Assembly (NCBI GenBank): GCA_900552795.1
Contig: USBB01000011.1
Span: 1 to 61,436, forward strand
DNA from: an uncultured Eubacterium sp.
Lineage (GTDB): Bacteria; Bacillota; Clostridia; Lachnospirales; Lachnospiraceae
DNA length: 61,436 bases
Direction: 5' to 3'
Shown here: positions 34,981 through 43,480 of the stretch, piece after piece
Numbering within the stretch: the first letter of the stretch is position 1
Layout of the letters: the number at the start of each line of letters is the position of its first letter
Notes under the pieces: model-generated
What the model saw: the letters and a program-made list of their open reading frames with translations, nothing else
Told to the model about the DNA's origin: nothing
Databases searched by the model: none
Translations under genes and position numbers: made by a program

Positions 34981-36039
34981 ATGAGATTGGTTAACATAGA
35001 TGAATTAATTGGAAATGAAATACTTGCGTTACCGGTGATTTCCGGTTCGGATAAGGTGCTTATACAGTCAGATACGACATTGAAAAAGGAGTATATAGAT
35101 AAACTTAAAAAATATGATATCGAGTATGTTTATATAAAGGATAATGTAGATTATGATGAGTGCAGCAGGTTATATTCTACAGAAGAGACGTATGAAGAGT
35201 CTGTAGATGTTGTAAAAAAGATTTTAAGCAAGCATATTTATAAAATAAATGATGATTTAAAAAAAGTTACAGAACAGGCAGAAAAAATTATTAATTCAGT
35301 CTTAGAAGAGACAGAGGTTATGGATGGGCTCACTGAGATTAGAAATATAAGTACTGATATGTATTCGCATTGTACTAATGTGTGTGCACTTTCTACAATT
35401 ATGGCGATAAGGCTTAAAATGAATAATTCACAGATAAAATGTGTTGCGACAGGAGCAATACTTCATGATATAGGATTAAAATACATACAGGTGCCTTATG
35501 TGAATGTTGAATTAGATGAAATGTCACTAAACGACCGTCTTGAATACAAGAAGCATACAATATATGGTTATAGCTCTATTCAAGAGGAGGAATGGCTTTC
35601 TGATATTGCAAAAGACATTATATTGCTGCATCACGAAAGAATTGATGGAAATGGGTTTCCGTTCAGACAAAAGGGAGAAAGAATAGGGCCGGAGGTAAAG
35701 CTTGTTGCGCTGTGTGATGACTTTGACAGCCTTATCAGTGGTATCGGTAATAAGAAGATTAAGATCTACGAGGCAATAGAATATATAAAGGCCCACATAG
35801 GCACAGTTTATGACGCAAATATAGCTTCAAAATTTTTGGAGACAGTTGCAGCCTATCCGGTAGGTTTGGAAGTTATTACAAATGAAGGTGAAATTGGGAA
35901 AGTTATAAGACAGAATAAGGAGGCACCATACAGACCGGTTCTTAAAATGTTGAAACATTCCGACGGCAGTGATTATGAGGAGGGTATTGAAAAAGATCTT
36001 ATGAAAGCGCTTACTGTATTTATAGTTGATACTTTGTAG
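34981..36039 (+). CDS. HD-GYP domain protein, putative cyclic-di-GMP phosphodiesterase
   Basis: About 352 residues from ATG 34981 (MRLVNIDELIGNEIL...). The N-terminal 120 residues have no known domain. The HD-GYP domain has YSHCTNVCALS, AILHDIG (the HD pair), KKHTIYGY, and HHERIDGNGFPF where most relatives have GYP; metal ligands look intact. It should hydrolyse c-di-GMP and affect the motile/sessile choice. It is followed 17 bases later by a DUF3881 gene and then a chemoreceptor. Confidence 0.85.
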   Translation: MRLVNIDELIGNEILALPVISGSDKVLIQSDTTLKKEYIDKLKKYDIEYVYIKDNVDYDECSRLYSTEETYEESVDVVKKILSKHIYKINDDLKKVTEQAEKIINSVLEETEVMDGLTEIRNISTDMYSHCTNVCALSTIMAIRLKMNNSQIKCVATGAILHDIGLKYIQVPYVNVELDEMSLNDRLEYKKHTIYGYSSIQEEEWLSDIAKDIILLHHERIDGNGFPFRQKGERIGPEVKLVALCDDFDSLISGIGNKKIKIYEAIEYIKAHIGTVYDANIASKFLETVAAYPVGLEVITNEGEIGKVIRQNKEAPYRPVLKMLKHSDGSDYEEGIEKDLMKALTVFIVDTL

Positions 36040-36056
36040 GTGACAAGAGGAAATTT

Positions 36057-36980
36057 ATGAATTTATATATGAGAACTTTAGGCTTTGCTTCGATGGATTC
36101 AAAACTTGAAAAGAAATTTATCAGAGCAGGAATAAAACAGTGCGTATCGGAAGGATTTGTTTTAAAACATGACGGATTTAACAGAGGCGTAGTTATATTA
36201 CAGGTCAGTCCGTCGACAGGAATATATATTTATGGAAGATATGAAGGTAAAAGATTTATATATGAGTATCATTTTCCTTTTGTTGTAGGAAAGACAGTAA
36301 CAGATAATGACGAACTTACTATTGAAAGACATCTTGATAAAGAATCATATGCCGTACTTTGTGATGAGTCAAAAACAGGGGTGACACTGATTTTTTATCT
36401 TCAAAATGTATATGACTATCTTGACTATATTTCAAAGCAAAAAGATTTTAAATATGAAATGTTTGATCCTGATAGGCGCAGTATTTTAGCTAAACGTCCG
36501 GTAAAAGGAAAGAGTACTGTTTTGACGGCATTGTCGTTAGGGGGAATGATACTTCTTCCTATAAGCAAAAGCAGTCGTGTTATGAAAAAAAGCGAGGAGG
36601 CTGAGAATAATAGAAGGAAACTTATAGCAGCGGCAAAAAACGGAGATGAGCAGGCTATAGAAAATCTTACTATAGAGGATATAGATACATATACAAGCAT
36701 TTCAAACAGGATAATACATGAGGATGTTTTTTCTATAGTCGATTCAACATTTATGCCAAGCGGAGTGGAGTGTGACCAGTATACGGTTATCGGTCAGATA
36801 TTGGAATTATCTAAGGAAAATAATTTATATACAGGTGAAAAAATATATATAATGACTCTTGAATGTAACAGTATGGTATTTACAATGGCAATTAATGAGC
36901 AGGATTTACTCGGCGAGCCTGAGGTTGGAAGAAGATTTAAAGGACAGATATGGCTTCAGGGAAGTGTAAAATTCAGTTAA
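36057..36980 (+). CDS. DUF3881 family protein
   Basis: The 307-residue protein resembles the Lachnospiraceae DUF3881 family: N-terminal LGFASMDSKLEKKFIRAGIKQCV, then FPFVVGKTVTDNDELTIERHLDKESYAVLCDE, then a basic stretch (NRRKLIAAAKNGDEQAIENL) and a C-terminal beta domain. One hydrophobic patch (TALSLGGMILLPIS) is too weak to call a membrane helix. It probably shares a transcript with the HD-GYP gene. Function unknown. Confidence 0.75.
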   Translation: MNLYMRTLGFASMDSKLEKKFIRAGIKQCVSEGFVLKHDGFNRGVVILQVSPSTGIYIYGRYEGKRFIYEYHFPFVVGKTVTDNDELTIERHLDKESYAVLCDESKTGVTLIFYLQNVYDYLDYISKQKDFKYEMFDPDRRSILAKRPVKGKSTVLTALSLGGMILLPISKSSRVMKKSEEAENNRRKLIAAAKNGDEQAIENLTIEDIDTYTSISNRIIHEDVFSIVDSTFMPSGVECDQYTVIGQILELSKENNLYTGEKIYIMTLECNSMVFTMAINEQDLLGEPEVGRRFKGQIWLQGSVKFS

Positions 36981-37113
36981 GGTAAGTATTTTTATATATA
37001 ATCAACCATGTTTTAAGCCAAAATAACAATAAAATCTGTAAAAAAGCTGGTAAAGACAAATTTTCAGTGATATACTAATATTGTATAAATATTACATATT
37101 AAGGAGGAAAATA

Positions 37114-39183
37114 ATGGGTAAAAAACTAAGAAGCATCGGCATACAGCTCGTACTGTTTTTTGTATTGGCTATAAGTATTCCGACATTATTGCTTGCTTTA
37201 GATGTGACAAGAACAACAAAAAATCAACAGAATAAGAATACAGAGATTTCAAGTCAGCAGACACTGACAGAGACAGAGAAAGGTTTTAAGATATATCTTA
37301 AGACATTGAGTCAGCCTGTTGACCTTCTTACAAGAAAAGATGAGGTTAAACATCTTGAAGATAAAGGTGATTTAGATACAAATATTAAAGCAATACAGGA
37401 TTCACTTATTGCTTCTGTTAAAGTAACAGATGGTTCTGAAAAAGCATATTTTACTACGAAAACAGGTTATCTTATTACAGGTTCAACTGAGTGGAGTAAT
37501 GAGAAGAATAAGCTTACAAATGTAAAGGATTTACAGACAGGTGTTAATAATACAAGTAAGGAATGGTATACGAATTGTATCGGAATGCCGGCAAGAAGCA
37601 GTATTTTTTCTGCATTTACAGAGCCTTACAAGGATGAAAAAACAGGAAAAACAATATTTACGGTATCGCAGGAAATTAAATACAGTTCAGGTGAAAATTA
37701 CGGTGCTGTTGCCATGGATATAGATTTTCAGGAAGTTGTTGACTATGTTCAGAATATAGGTTTGTTAAACACAGGTTTCGTAATTCTTGTAAATCAGGAC
37801 GGTGAAATACTTGTAGATAATGAACGCAACAATTATATTGAAGGTACAGTTGCAGAGCTTAAGAGCTGGAATGAAATGAAAAACCTTTCTGATGAAGAGA
37901 AGTATAATGTTCATTCTTATACCGAGAAGATTGGTAAGGAAAATGTTACTGTATCAACTGTTACAGATGAGATTACGGGCTGGACACTTATGGGCTTTGT
38001 AAGTGGAAATGAAATTCATGATACTGTTGCAAAAATTAATACAGCTACTATTCGTACAGGTATTATTTCTTTTATAATTGGTATTTCAATAGCGATATTG
38101 GTAACACTTATGTTTACAAAGGAAATTAAGAAGGTTAATAATGTAATGAATGATGTTGCAGAAGGAGACCTTACACAGAGAATAGTTGTTAAGAATAAGA
38201 ATGAGTTTGGTATTCTTGAAACTAATTTTAATAAGATGCTTGATAATGTATCAGGTCTTATAAGGGATGTCGAGAACCATTCTCAGGTAATTATAGATGC
38301 TTCAGAAAATATTTCAGAGATTTCAACAACTACTACAGAGACAGTAGGACAGGTATCAGATGCAATACAGAGTGTTTCAGTAGGAGCCACAGAGCAGGCA
38401 GAGAGTACATCAGTTGCCACTGATGAGATTGAAAATCTTGCAGAAAAGCTTCATGAAACAAAAAGCTATGTAAGCGATATTAATGATATGTCTAATGAAA
38501 CACAGCAGCTTAGTACAAAGGGTATTGAGATTGTTGATGAGCTTATTGGCAAAGCCGAGCAGTCAATTAATAATTCAAAGCTTTCAAAAGATGTAATGCA
38601 TGAGATGATTGAAAGCATTGATAAGATTAACTTTATTTCAAATGCGATTATGGAAATCACAGAGCAGACAAATCTGTTATCTCTTAATGCAAGTATTGAA
38701 GCTGCAAGAGCAGGTGAAAGCGGAAGAGGATTTGCTGTTGTAGCTGATGAAATAAGAAAGCTGGCAGAGCAGTCACAGGCTTCTACAGATGAGATTAAGC
38801 AGATAGTAAATGAGATTTCAGAAAAGTCATCTATGGTTGAAAAGACTCTTGATGAGACAGATGAGATTATCATGCAACAGAATAAGTCAATTCAGGATAC
38901 AAAGGAATTGTTTAACACAATTTCTAATGCAGTAAATGCGTTGACGGAGGGACTTGATAATATTAATAAGCTTAATGAGAAAATGGATGAAAGCCGCGGA
39001 ACAGTTGTAAGCAGTATGGAAAATGTGGTTAAGATTTCTACGGAAACAGCAGCAGCTTCTGAAGAAGTTACAGCATCTGCACAGGAAGTTAATGCAACAA
39101 TGCATAACCTTAACCAGTGTACTGTTGAACTTGATCAAATAGCCACAGCTTTAAGAGATTCTATTAATAAGTTTAAGTTGTAA
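37114..39183 (+). CDS. methyl-accepting chemotaxis protein
   Basis: About 689 residues from ATG 37114, with AAGGAGG upstream. A membrane helix at about 8-28, an extracellular dCache-like sensor (about 30-305; it includes FTEPYKDEKTGKTIFTVSQ), a second helix (about 308-330), a HAMP domain, and a long methylated coiled coil with the hairpin tip EQTNLLSLNASIEAARAGES. It feeds CheA/CheW and the flagellar motor; flagellin is encoded at 55.5 kb. The ligand is unknown; proximity to pectinases makes sugars or uronates a guess only. Confidence 0.93.
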   Translation: MGKKLRSIGIQLVLFFVLAISIPTLLLALDVTRTTKNQQNKNTEISSQQTLTETEKGFKIYLKTLSQPVDLLTRKDEVKHLEDKGDLDTNIKAIQDSLIASVKVTDGSEKAYFTTKTGYLITGSTEWSNEKNKLTNVKDLQTGVNNTSKEWYTNCIGMPARSSIFSAFTEPYKDEKTGKTIFTVSQEIKYSSGENYGAVAMDIDFQEVVDYVQNIGLLNTGFVILVNQDGEILVDNERNNYIEGTVAELKSWNEMKNLSDEEKYNVHSYTEKIGKENVTVSTVTDEITGWTLMGFVSGNEIHDTVAKINTATIRTGIISFIIGISIAILVTLMFTKEIKKVNNVMNDVAEGDLTQRIVVKNKNEFGILETNFNKMLDNVSGLIRDVENHSQVIIDASENISEISTTTTETVGQVSDAIQSVSVGATEQAESTSVATDEIENLAEKLHETKSYVSDINDMSNETQQLSTKGIEIVDELIGKAEQSINNSKLSKDVMHEMIESIDKINFISNAIMEITEQTNLLSLNASIEAARAGESGRGFAVVADEIRKLAEQSQASTDEIKQIVNEISEKSSMVEKTLDETDEIIMQQNKSIQDTKELFNTISNAVNALTEGLDNINKLNEKMDESRGTVVSSMENVVKISTETAAASEEVTASAQEVNATMHNLNQCTVELDQIATALRDSINKFKL

Positions 39184-39192
39184 GAAATTTAT

Positions 39193-39221
39193 TTGCAAAA
39201 CACAAGTTGTTGTGATAGAAT
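39193..39221 (+). promoter_or_regulatory. tRNA-Arg promoter
   Basis: TTGCAA (39193-39198), 17 bases, TAGAAT (39216-39221). The stretch also forms an inverted repeat TTGCAAAACACAAGT / ACTTGTGTTTGCAA that may terminate the chemoreceptor message. Confidence 0.5.
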
Positions 39222-39235
39222 ACTTGTGTTTGCAA

Positions 39236-39307
39236 GTTCTCATAGTTAAGTGGATATAACGGGGACCTCCTAAGTCTCAATCCCCAGTTCGACTCTGGGT
39301 GGGAACA
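39236..39307 (+). tRNA. tRNA-Arg, anticodon CCU
   Basis: Acceptor GTTCTCA pairs with TGGGAAC (two G-U type pairs), D arm GTTA...TAAC, anticodon loop CTCCTAA (anticodon CCU, reads AGG), T arm CCCAG TTCGACT CTGGG, discriminator A. CCA is not encoded. A terminator follows. Confidence 0.85.
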
Positions 39308-39314
39308 TAAAATA

Positions 39315-39366
39315 AAACAGGACCGTCAGATTTCATTTGGAATTTGGCGGTCCTGTTTGCTTTTTT
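39315..39366 (+). terminator. terminator of tRNA-Arg
   Basis: AAACAGGACCG (39315-39325) pairs with CGGTCCTGTTT (39348-39358), then GC and six T. Confidence 0.88.
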
Positions 39367-39383
39367 ATTATTTATTGGGTTTT

Positions 39384-39527
39384 TCATTTTTCAAAGTCAG
39401 GTATTTCAGGAGCCCATACATCTAATTGCTCTTTTGAATAATCTTTGGGGTTGACGGTATGAACCGTGTTAAAAAACAGTTCTGTTATTTCTTTACAATT
39501 ATCTGGTTTATATTCTCTGATAGTCAT
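39384..39527 (-). pseudogene. truncated GNAT acetyltransferase fragment (47 codons)
   Basis: A minus-strand frame from ATG 39527 (GAGGA upstream) reads MTIREYKPDNCKEITELFFN, then TVHTVNPKDYSKEQLDVWAP and ends at TGA after 47 codons. This looks like the first third of a GNAT N-acetyltransferase of about 150 residues; the acetyl-CoA-binding part is missing, and the tRNA-Arg terminator follows. It seems to be a remnant at a site of gene loss. Confidence 0.6.
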
Positions 39528-39635
39528 TTTAATCCTCATTTCTGCATATTTTTTGATTTCATTATATAAAATATCAGAAAAATCTACAATAGTACTATAA
39601 TTGTGGATTTAGCCTTTATATGTTAATATGATTAG

Positions 39636-39795
39636 AGTGTCAAAACACCCTAATTATGATTACACGGATTGTTTCGTGCTTCGCACTCCAACAATCATCC
39701 CCAATATTCGCATTATGCTCCAATTTTGGGGCGTGTCCCAAGGTCATTCCCCCACTATTGTACAAGCACAAGTGGGTTCCAGACCTTTTGACACT
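39636..39795. mobile_element. 160-bp palindromic mini-element with 10-bp terminal inverted repeats
   Basis: AGTGTCAAAA (39636-39645) is matched perfectly in reverse by TTTTGACACT (39786-39795). The interior is hairpin-rich: ATTAG(A)GTGT/ACAC(C)CTAAT at the left end, CCCCAA/TTGGGG, and CCCACT/AGTGGG. The block 39648-39696 recurs inverted at 52292-52340, and the left end resembles 1429-1454. It has no transposase, so it would be a MITE-like passenger. A 62-residue frame crosses it but is not convincing. The remaining sequence of the 39367-39885 gap shows nothing else. Confidence 0.6.
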
Positions 39796-39885
39796 GCAAT
39801 CTTAACATGTATATAATTATACTTTAAATTAAAATTTTGGTTATAAGATATATTTAAAATATTATGATAAGAAAAGGTAAAGTTT

Positions 39886-40731
39886 ATGTTCGACAAATAT
39901 AAAAAATACAAAACAGCAGGAATTATTGTTATTGTATTATGTATCGCTATATTTTTGGCAGCTAATATAAGAATAAGCACAGTTAAGTCACATGACAGGG
40001 AAAAAGAAAATAAAAATGTGGATAACTTTGCGCAGGAGACGGTGCTTGGTGGATATCAGGCTGATGCAGGGGCCGGTGAAAGTGAAGGTGATATAATATC
40101 AGATAGTAAAGCAGCAGATAAAGATATATCGGACAGCGGTGTTGGTACGGGTATATCAGATAACAACAGTAAATCTCAGATTGGCGGCAGTACAAGCGGT
40201 GGTTTACAGACGGAGCAGGATGAACATAATAGTCATATAGGCGGAGAGTCCAATAATCATATAGAGGAAAATACAGAAAATCAAAATAGTCAGAATCAAA
40301 ATGAAGAAAGCGATAATGCAAATAATCAGAACACAGATGATAAAAATGATAATACGCAGGAAAAATATATAACCTGTACGATAGAGATACGGTGCGACAG
40401 TGCAGTAAAAAAACTTGATGAGATTACAAATCCGGGGATAGTCCAGTATATTCCAAAGGACGGAACAATCTTAAAAAAGATTTCTTATAAAGTAAAAGAG
40501 GGTACAAGTGTATATGAACTGCTTGCGACGGCAGCATCGGATAACAATATACCTATAGCGGCTTCGTATGATAAATCATACGTTATGAGTATCAATAATC
40601 TTTCAGAGAAGATGATAGGAAAATGGAGCGGATGGATGTACAGTGTCAACAGTCTGCCGCCGCAGATTTCTGCAAATAAATATATTTTGAAAGAGAATGA
40701 TGATGTTTTGTGGTATTATGTCTGTTCGTGA
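39886..40731 (+). CDS. membrane-anchored DUF4430 protein (transcobalamin beta-domain-like)
   Basis: The 281-residue protein has an N-terminal membrane helix (about 10-27), a low-complexity Asn/Gln/Ser/Glu/Asp linker (about 35-160) and a C-terminal DUF4430 domain (about 163-281). The domain carries KEGTSVYELLATAA, GKWSGWMYSVN and YILKENDDVLWYYV. DUF4430 corresponds to the C-terminal beta domain of intrinsic factor and transcobalamin, the lid that closes over cobalamin. It is the first gene of a run with ecfT, ecfA-A and an S component, which supports a substrate-capture role on the outer face of the membrane. Binding of B12 is inferred, not shown. Confidence 0.8.
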   Translation: MFDKYKKYKTAGIIVIVLCIAIFLAANIRISTVKSHDREKENKNVDNFAQETVLGGYQADAGAGESEGDIISDSKAADKDISDSGVGTGISDNNSKSQIGGSTSGGLQTEQDEHNSHIGGESNNHIEENTENQNSQNQNEESDNANNQNTDDKNDNTQEKYITCTIEIRCDSAVKKLDEITNPGIVQYIPKDGTILKKISYKVKEGTSVYELLATAASDNNIPIAASYDKSYVMSINNLSEKMIGKWSGWMYSVNSLPPQISANKYILKENDDVLWYYVCS

Positions 40732-40762
40732 TTCAGAATGTTCATGATTTAAAGAGGAATAT

Positions 40763-41668
40763 ATGTATAATAAATTAAGAATAAATAATATACCTGAATT
40801 TGCCAGAATGCATCCGGCGGTAAATCTGATATACGCAGTGAGTGTACTGACAATTACAATGTTTACGATGAATCCATGGATCCTTATGGTGTCATTTGTC
40901 AGTTCAACAATATGTGTTTTTATTTTTTGTGGAAAAAATGAGATGCTTAAAAAATTTTATATGTACATACCGGTAATAATATTTACTGTGTGTATACAGC
41001 CTGTTTTTTCGCGAACAGGGCAGACACCTCTTTATTATATAAATGATAATGCAGTTACATTTGAGGCTTATATCTATGGTGCGGTTATAGCACTTTTGCT
41101 TATAACGGTAATACAGTGGTGCAGTGTATTAAGAGTTTTTCTTAATCAGGAACGTATGATGTATCTGTTTAGCAGGGCAGTACCTGTATTTGGTCTTACA
41201 TTTTCAATGATATTAAGGTATATACCTCTTCTTAAAGACCGTTACAGGCAGATTCATGAGGCACAGCTCGGACTGGGAAAAATAGACCGGAATGCAGAAA
41301 GTAAAGCTAACAAAGTAAATGTGGGTTTGTTTGAGAGAATCAGACTGTTTATAAAAGAAATATCGATACTTATATCGTGGTCGCTTGAAAGTTCAATAGA
41401 GACATCAGCGTCAATGGAAGCGAGAGGTTATGGACTTAAAGGAAGGACAAGCTGTTTAAGGTACAGATTTAAGCTGTCGGATACGGTTGTGACCATGTTT
41501 ATTTTAGTAATTTATGTTATTGCGCTTACAGGAGTTTTAAGCAAAAGAACAGCTTACTATTATCTTCCAGTCATAGTTTTTGCAGGAGACATTGCTGCAA
41601 ATATTGTCGTGTCAGTTTTGACAGGAATTTTGTGTATGCTGCCGGTGATATTTGAAATCAAGGGCTAA
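40763..41668 (+). CDS. ecfT: ECF transporter T component (EcfT)
   Basis: The 301-residue membrane protein couples the ATPases to the substrate-binding S subunit. It has several hydrophobic segments and the C-terminal cytoplasmic coupling helices, including the signature ASMEARGYGLKGRTSC (the x-A-R-G motif). ATG with GAGGA upstream. It lies between the DUF4430 gene and the fused ATPase gene, and this dedicated set argues for a group I (single-substrate) ECF importer. Confidence 0.93.
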   Translation: MYNKLRINNIPEFARMHPAVNLIYAVSVLTITMFTMNPWILMVSFVSSTICVFIFCGKNEMLKKFYMYIPVIIFTVCIQPVFSRTGQTPLYYINDNAVTFEAYIYGAVIALLLITVIQWCSVLRVFLNQERMMYLFSRAVPVFGLTFSMILRYIPLLKDRYRQIHEAQLGLGKIDRNAESKANKVNVGLFERIRLFIKEISILISWSLESSIETSASMEARGYGLKGRTSCLRYRFKLSDTVVTMFILVIYVIALTGVLSKRTAYYYLPVIVFAGDIAANIVVSVLTGILCMLPVIFEIKG

Positions 41669-41719
41669 AGGAATTAATCAAATGCCTGTAATTTTTTTAG
41701 AAATGGGGATTAAGGAATC

Positions 41720-43480
41720 TTGTTTGAATTTAAAAATATAAGCTTTAGATATGCTTTATCAAAAAAAGAGGCTCTTAAAAATATTGATTTACATATAAAT
41801 GAGGGCGAATTTATTTTAATTACGGGCAGGTCCGGAAGCGGAAAATCTACGCTGCTGAAGCATTTTAAAAAGAGTATGACGCCTGAGGGAAGCCGAAGCG
41901 GTGATATATTGTTTGAGGGTGTCTCATTTGATGATATTGATAAGGTGAGGGAAGCGACAGGAATTGGTTATGTCGGGCAAAATCCGGATAATCAGATTGT
42001 GACTGATAAGGTGTGGAATGAGCTTGCCTTTGGTCTTGAAAATATAGGCGTTAAGAGTGATGAGATAAATAAAAGAATTGCCGAGACAGCGAGTTATTTC
42101 GGACTGACGCAGATATTTGAAAAAGATGTATTTGTTCTTTCGGGAGGACAAAAGCAGCTTCTTAATCTTGCATCGGTTGTTGTAATGCAGCCAAAGCTTA
42201 TAGTTCTTGATGAGCCGACATCACAGCTTGATCCGATAGCCGCACAGCATTTTATTGATACTGTTGTCAGGTTAAATACTGAGCTTGGAATGACTGTTGT
42301 TATAACAGAACACAAACTTAGTGAGCTCTATTCACATGCTGACAGAATAGTGATTATGGAGGATGGTGAAATAATATGTGATGATACTCCTGTAAATGCG
42401 GCTGCTTTTATTGCTGAAAACAGCGGCGATATTCCAGCTTTCGGAGGTCTGCCTGCATCAGTCAGGATATATGCAAAAGCAGATAAAAATATACGAGGCA
42501 GTGCTGATTTTAGAAAATGTCCTTTAAATGTCAGGGAAGCAAGGAAATGGCTGTCAGGGGCTTATCAGGCAAAACAAGCGGATAGCAGATGCAAAAATTA
42601 TATGACAGAAATGCAAGCAGAAACGGACCAGTATACTAAATCGAGTCAAAAAAATGAAGCTAACAGACATACTAAGTTAAAATCAAAAATTGAAACAGAC
42701 AGGAGTACTAAGTCAGACAATGCAGTGTGCTTAAAAAACGTCAGTTTCAGATACGGAAAAAATTTAAGAAATGTTCTTGAGGATATAAATTTTACCGTTA
42801 AAAAAGGTGATTTTATGGCAATAGTCGGGGCAAATGGTTCAGGGAAAACAACTTTTTTGCGTTTGCTTGGAGGTATCATTAAAAAGAGTTCCGGAAAGAT
42901 AGTGTGTAATGGACGGACAGTATGCCTTGCACAAAATCCAATGTCAATGTTTACAGAGATTTCAGTTGAGGAGGAGCTTGCACAGATTATGACTGATAAG
43001 ACAAATGTGTGGGCCAAAGGATTATCCATAGAAGAAAAGAAATCGGAAATAGACATGGAACTTGAAAAAAACGGGCTTGAAGCATACAGAAAGGTAAATC
43101 CGTATGATTTGAGCGGAGGGCAGCAGCAAAAGCTTGCACTTTCGAAGGTGCTTTTGTTAAAACCAGATATTTTGCTGCTTGATGAGCCAACAAAAGGTCT
43201 TGATGCGCAGTTTAAGGAGCAGCTTGGAGAAAGGCTTAAAAAGCTTGTAAAAAATGATAATGTAACGATAATCATGGTTTCACATGATATAGAATTTTGT
43301 GCAGAGTACGCTGCAAATTGTGCCATGATATTTAACGGAAAAGTAATGGCAAAGGAAGCGGCAACAGAGTTTTTTGAAGGAAACAGGTATTATACAACGG
43401 AAGCGGCAAGAATTGCGTCGGGAATTATACCGCATTGCGTGACTGTGGAACAGATTACGGAGGCATTAAATTTATGTTAG
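41720..43480 (+). CDS. ECF transporter ATPase, two ABC domains fused
   Basis: The 586-residue protein carries two complete ABC ATPase domains. The first (1-about 240) has Walker A GRSGSGKST, signature LSGGQKQLL and Walker B LIVLDEPTSQLDP. The second (about 335-586) has GANGSGKTT, LSGGQQQKLAL and ILLLDEPTKGLDA. A charged linker (about 270-330, Lys/Thr/Asp-rich) joins them. It equals EcfA1 plus EcfA2 in one chain. The start is TTG at 41720, after TAAGGA; the sequence MFEFKNISFRYALSKKEAL begins like other EcfA proteins. The stop overlaps the next gene. Confidence 0.93.
   Translation: MFEFKNISFRYALSKKEALKNIDLHINEGEFILITGRSGSGKSTLLKHFKKSMTPEGSRSGDILFEGVSFDDIDKVREATGIGYVGQNPDNQIVTDKVWNELAFGLENIGVKSDEINKRIAETASYFGLTQIFEKDVFVLSGGQKQLLNLASVVVMQPKLIVLDEPTSQLDPIAAQHFIDTVVRLNTELGMTVVITEHKLSELYSHADRIVIMEDGEIICDDTPVNAAAFIAENSGDIPAFGGLPASVRIYAKADKNIRGSADFRKCPLNVREARKWLSGAYQAKQADSRCKNYMTEMQAETDQYTKSSQKNEANRHTKLKSKIETDRSTKSDNAVCLKNVSFRYGKNLRNVLEDINFTVKKGDFMAIVGANGSGKTTFLRLLGGIIKKSSGKIVCNGRTVCLAQNPMSMFTEISVEEELAQIMTDKTNVWAKGLSIEEKKSEIDMELEKNGLEAYRKVNPYDLSGGQQQKLALSKVLLLKPDILLLDEPTKGLDAQFKEQLGERLKKLVKNDNVTIIMVSHDIEFCAEYAANCAMIFNGKVMAKEAATEFFEGNRYYTTEAARIASGIIPHCVTVEQITEALNLC

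Noticed and set aside
39628..39816. 62-residue plus-strand frame in the mini-element
   Set aside because: It is explained by the inverted-repeat element; there is no ribosome site, the composition is repeat-derived and there is no recognisable domain.
39816..39885. Cobalamin riboswitch before the DUF4430-ECF genes
   Set aside because: No B12-box or core segment is seen on the plus strand here, and the space is too short.
42646..43326. 226-residue minus-strand frame opposite the ECF ATPase
   Set aside because: It is antisense to clear ABC motifs, Ser/Phe-rich, with no ribosome site or domain.
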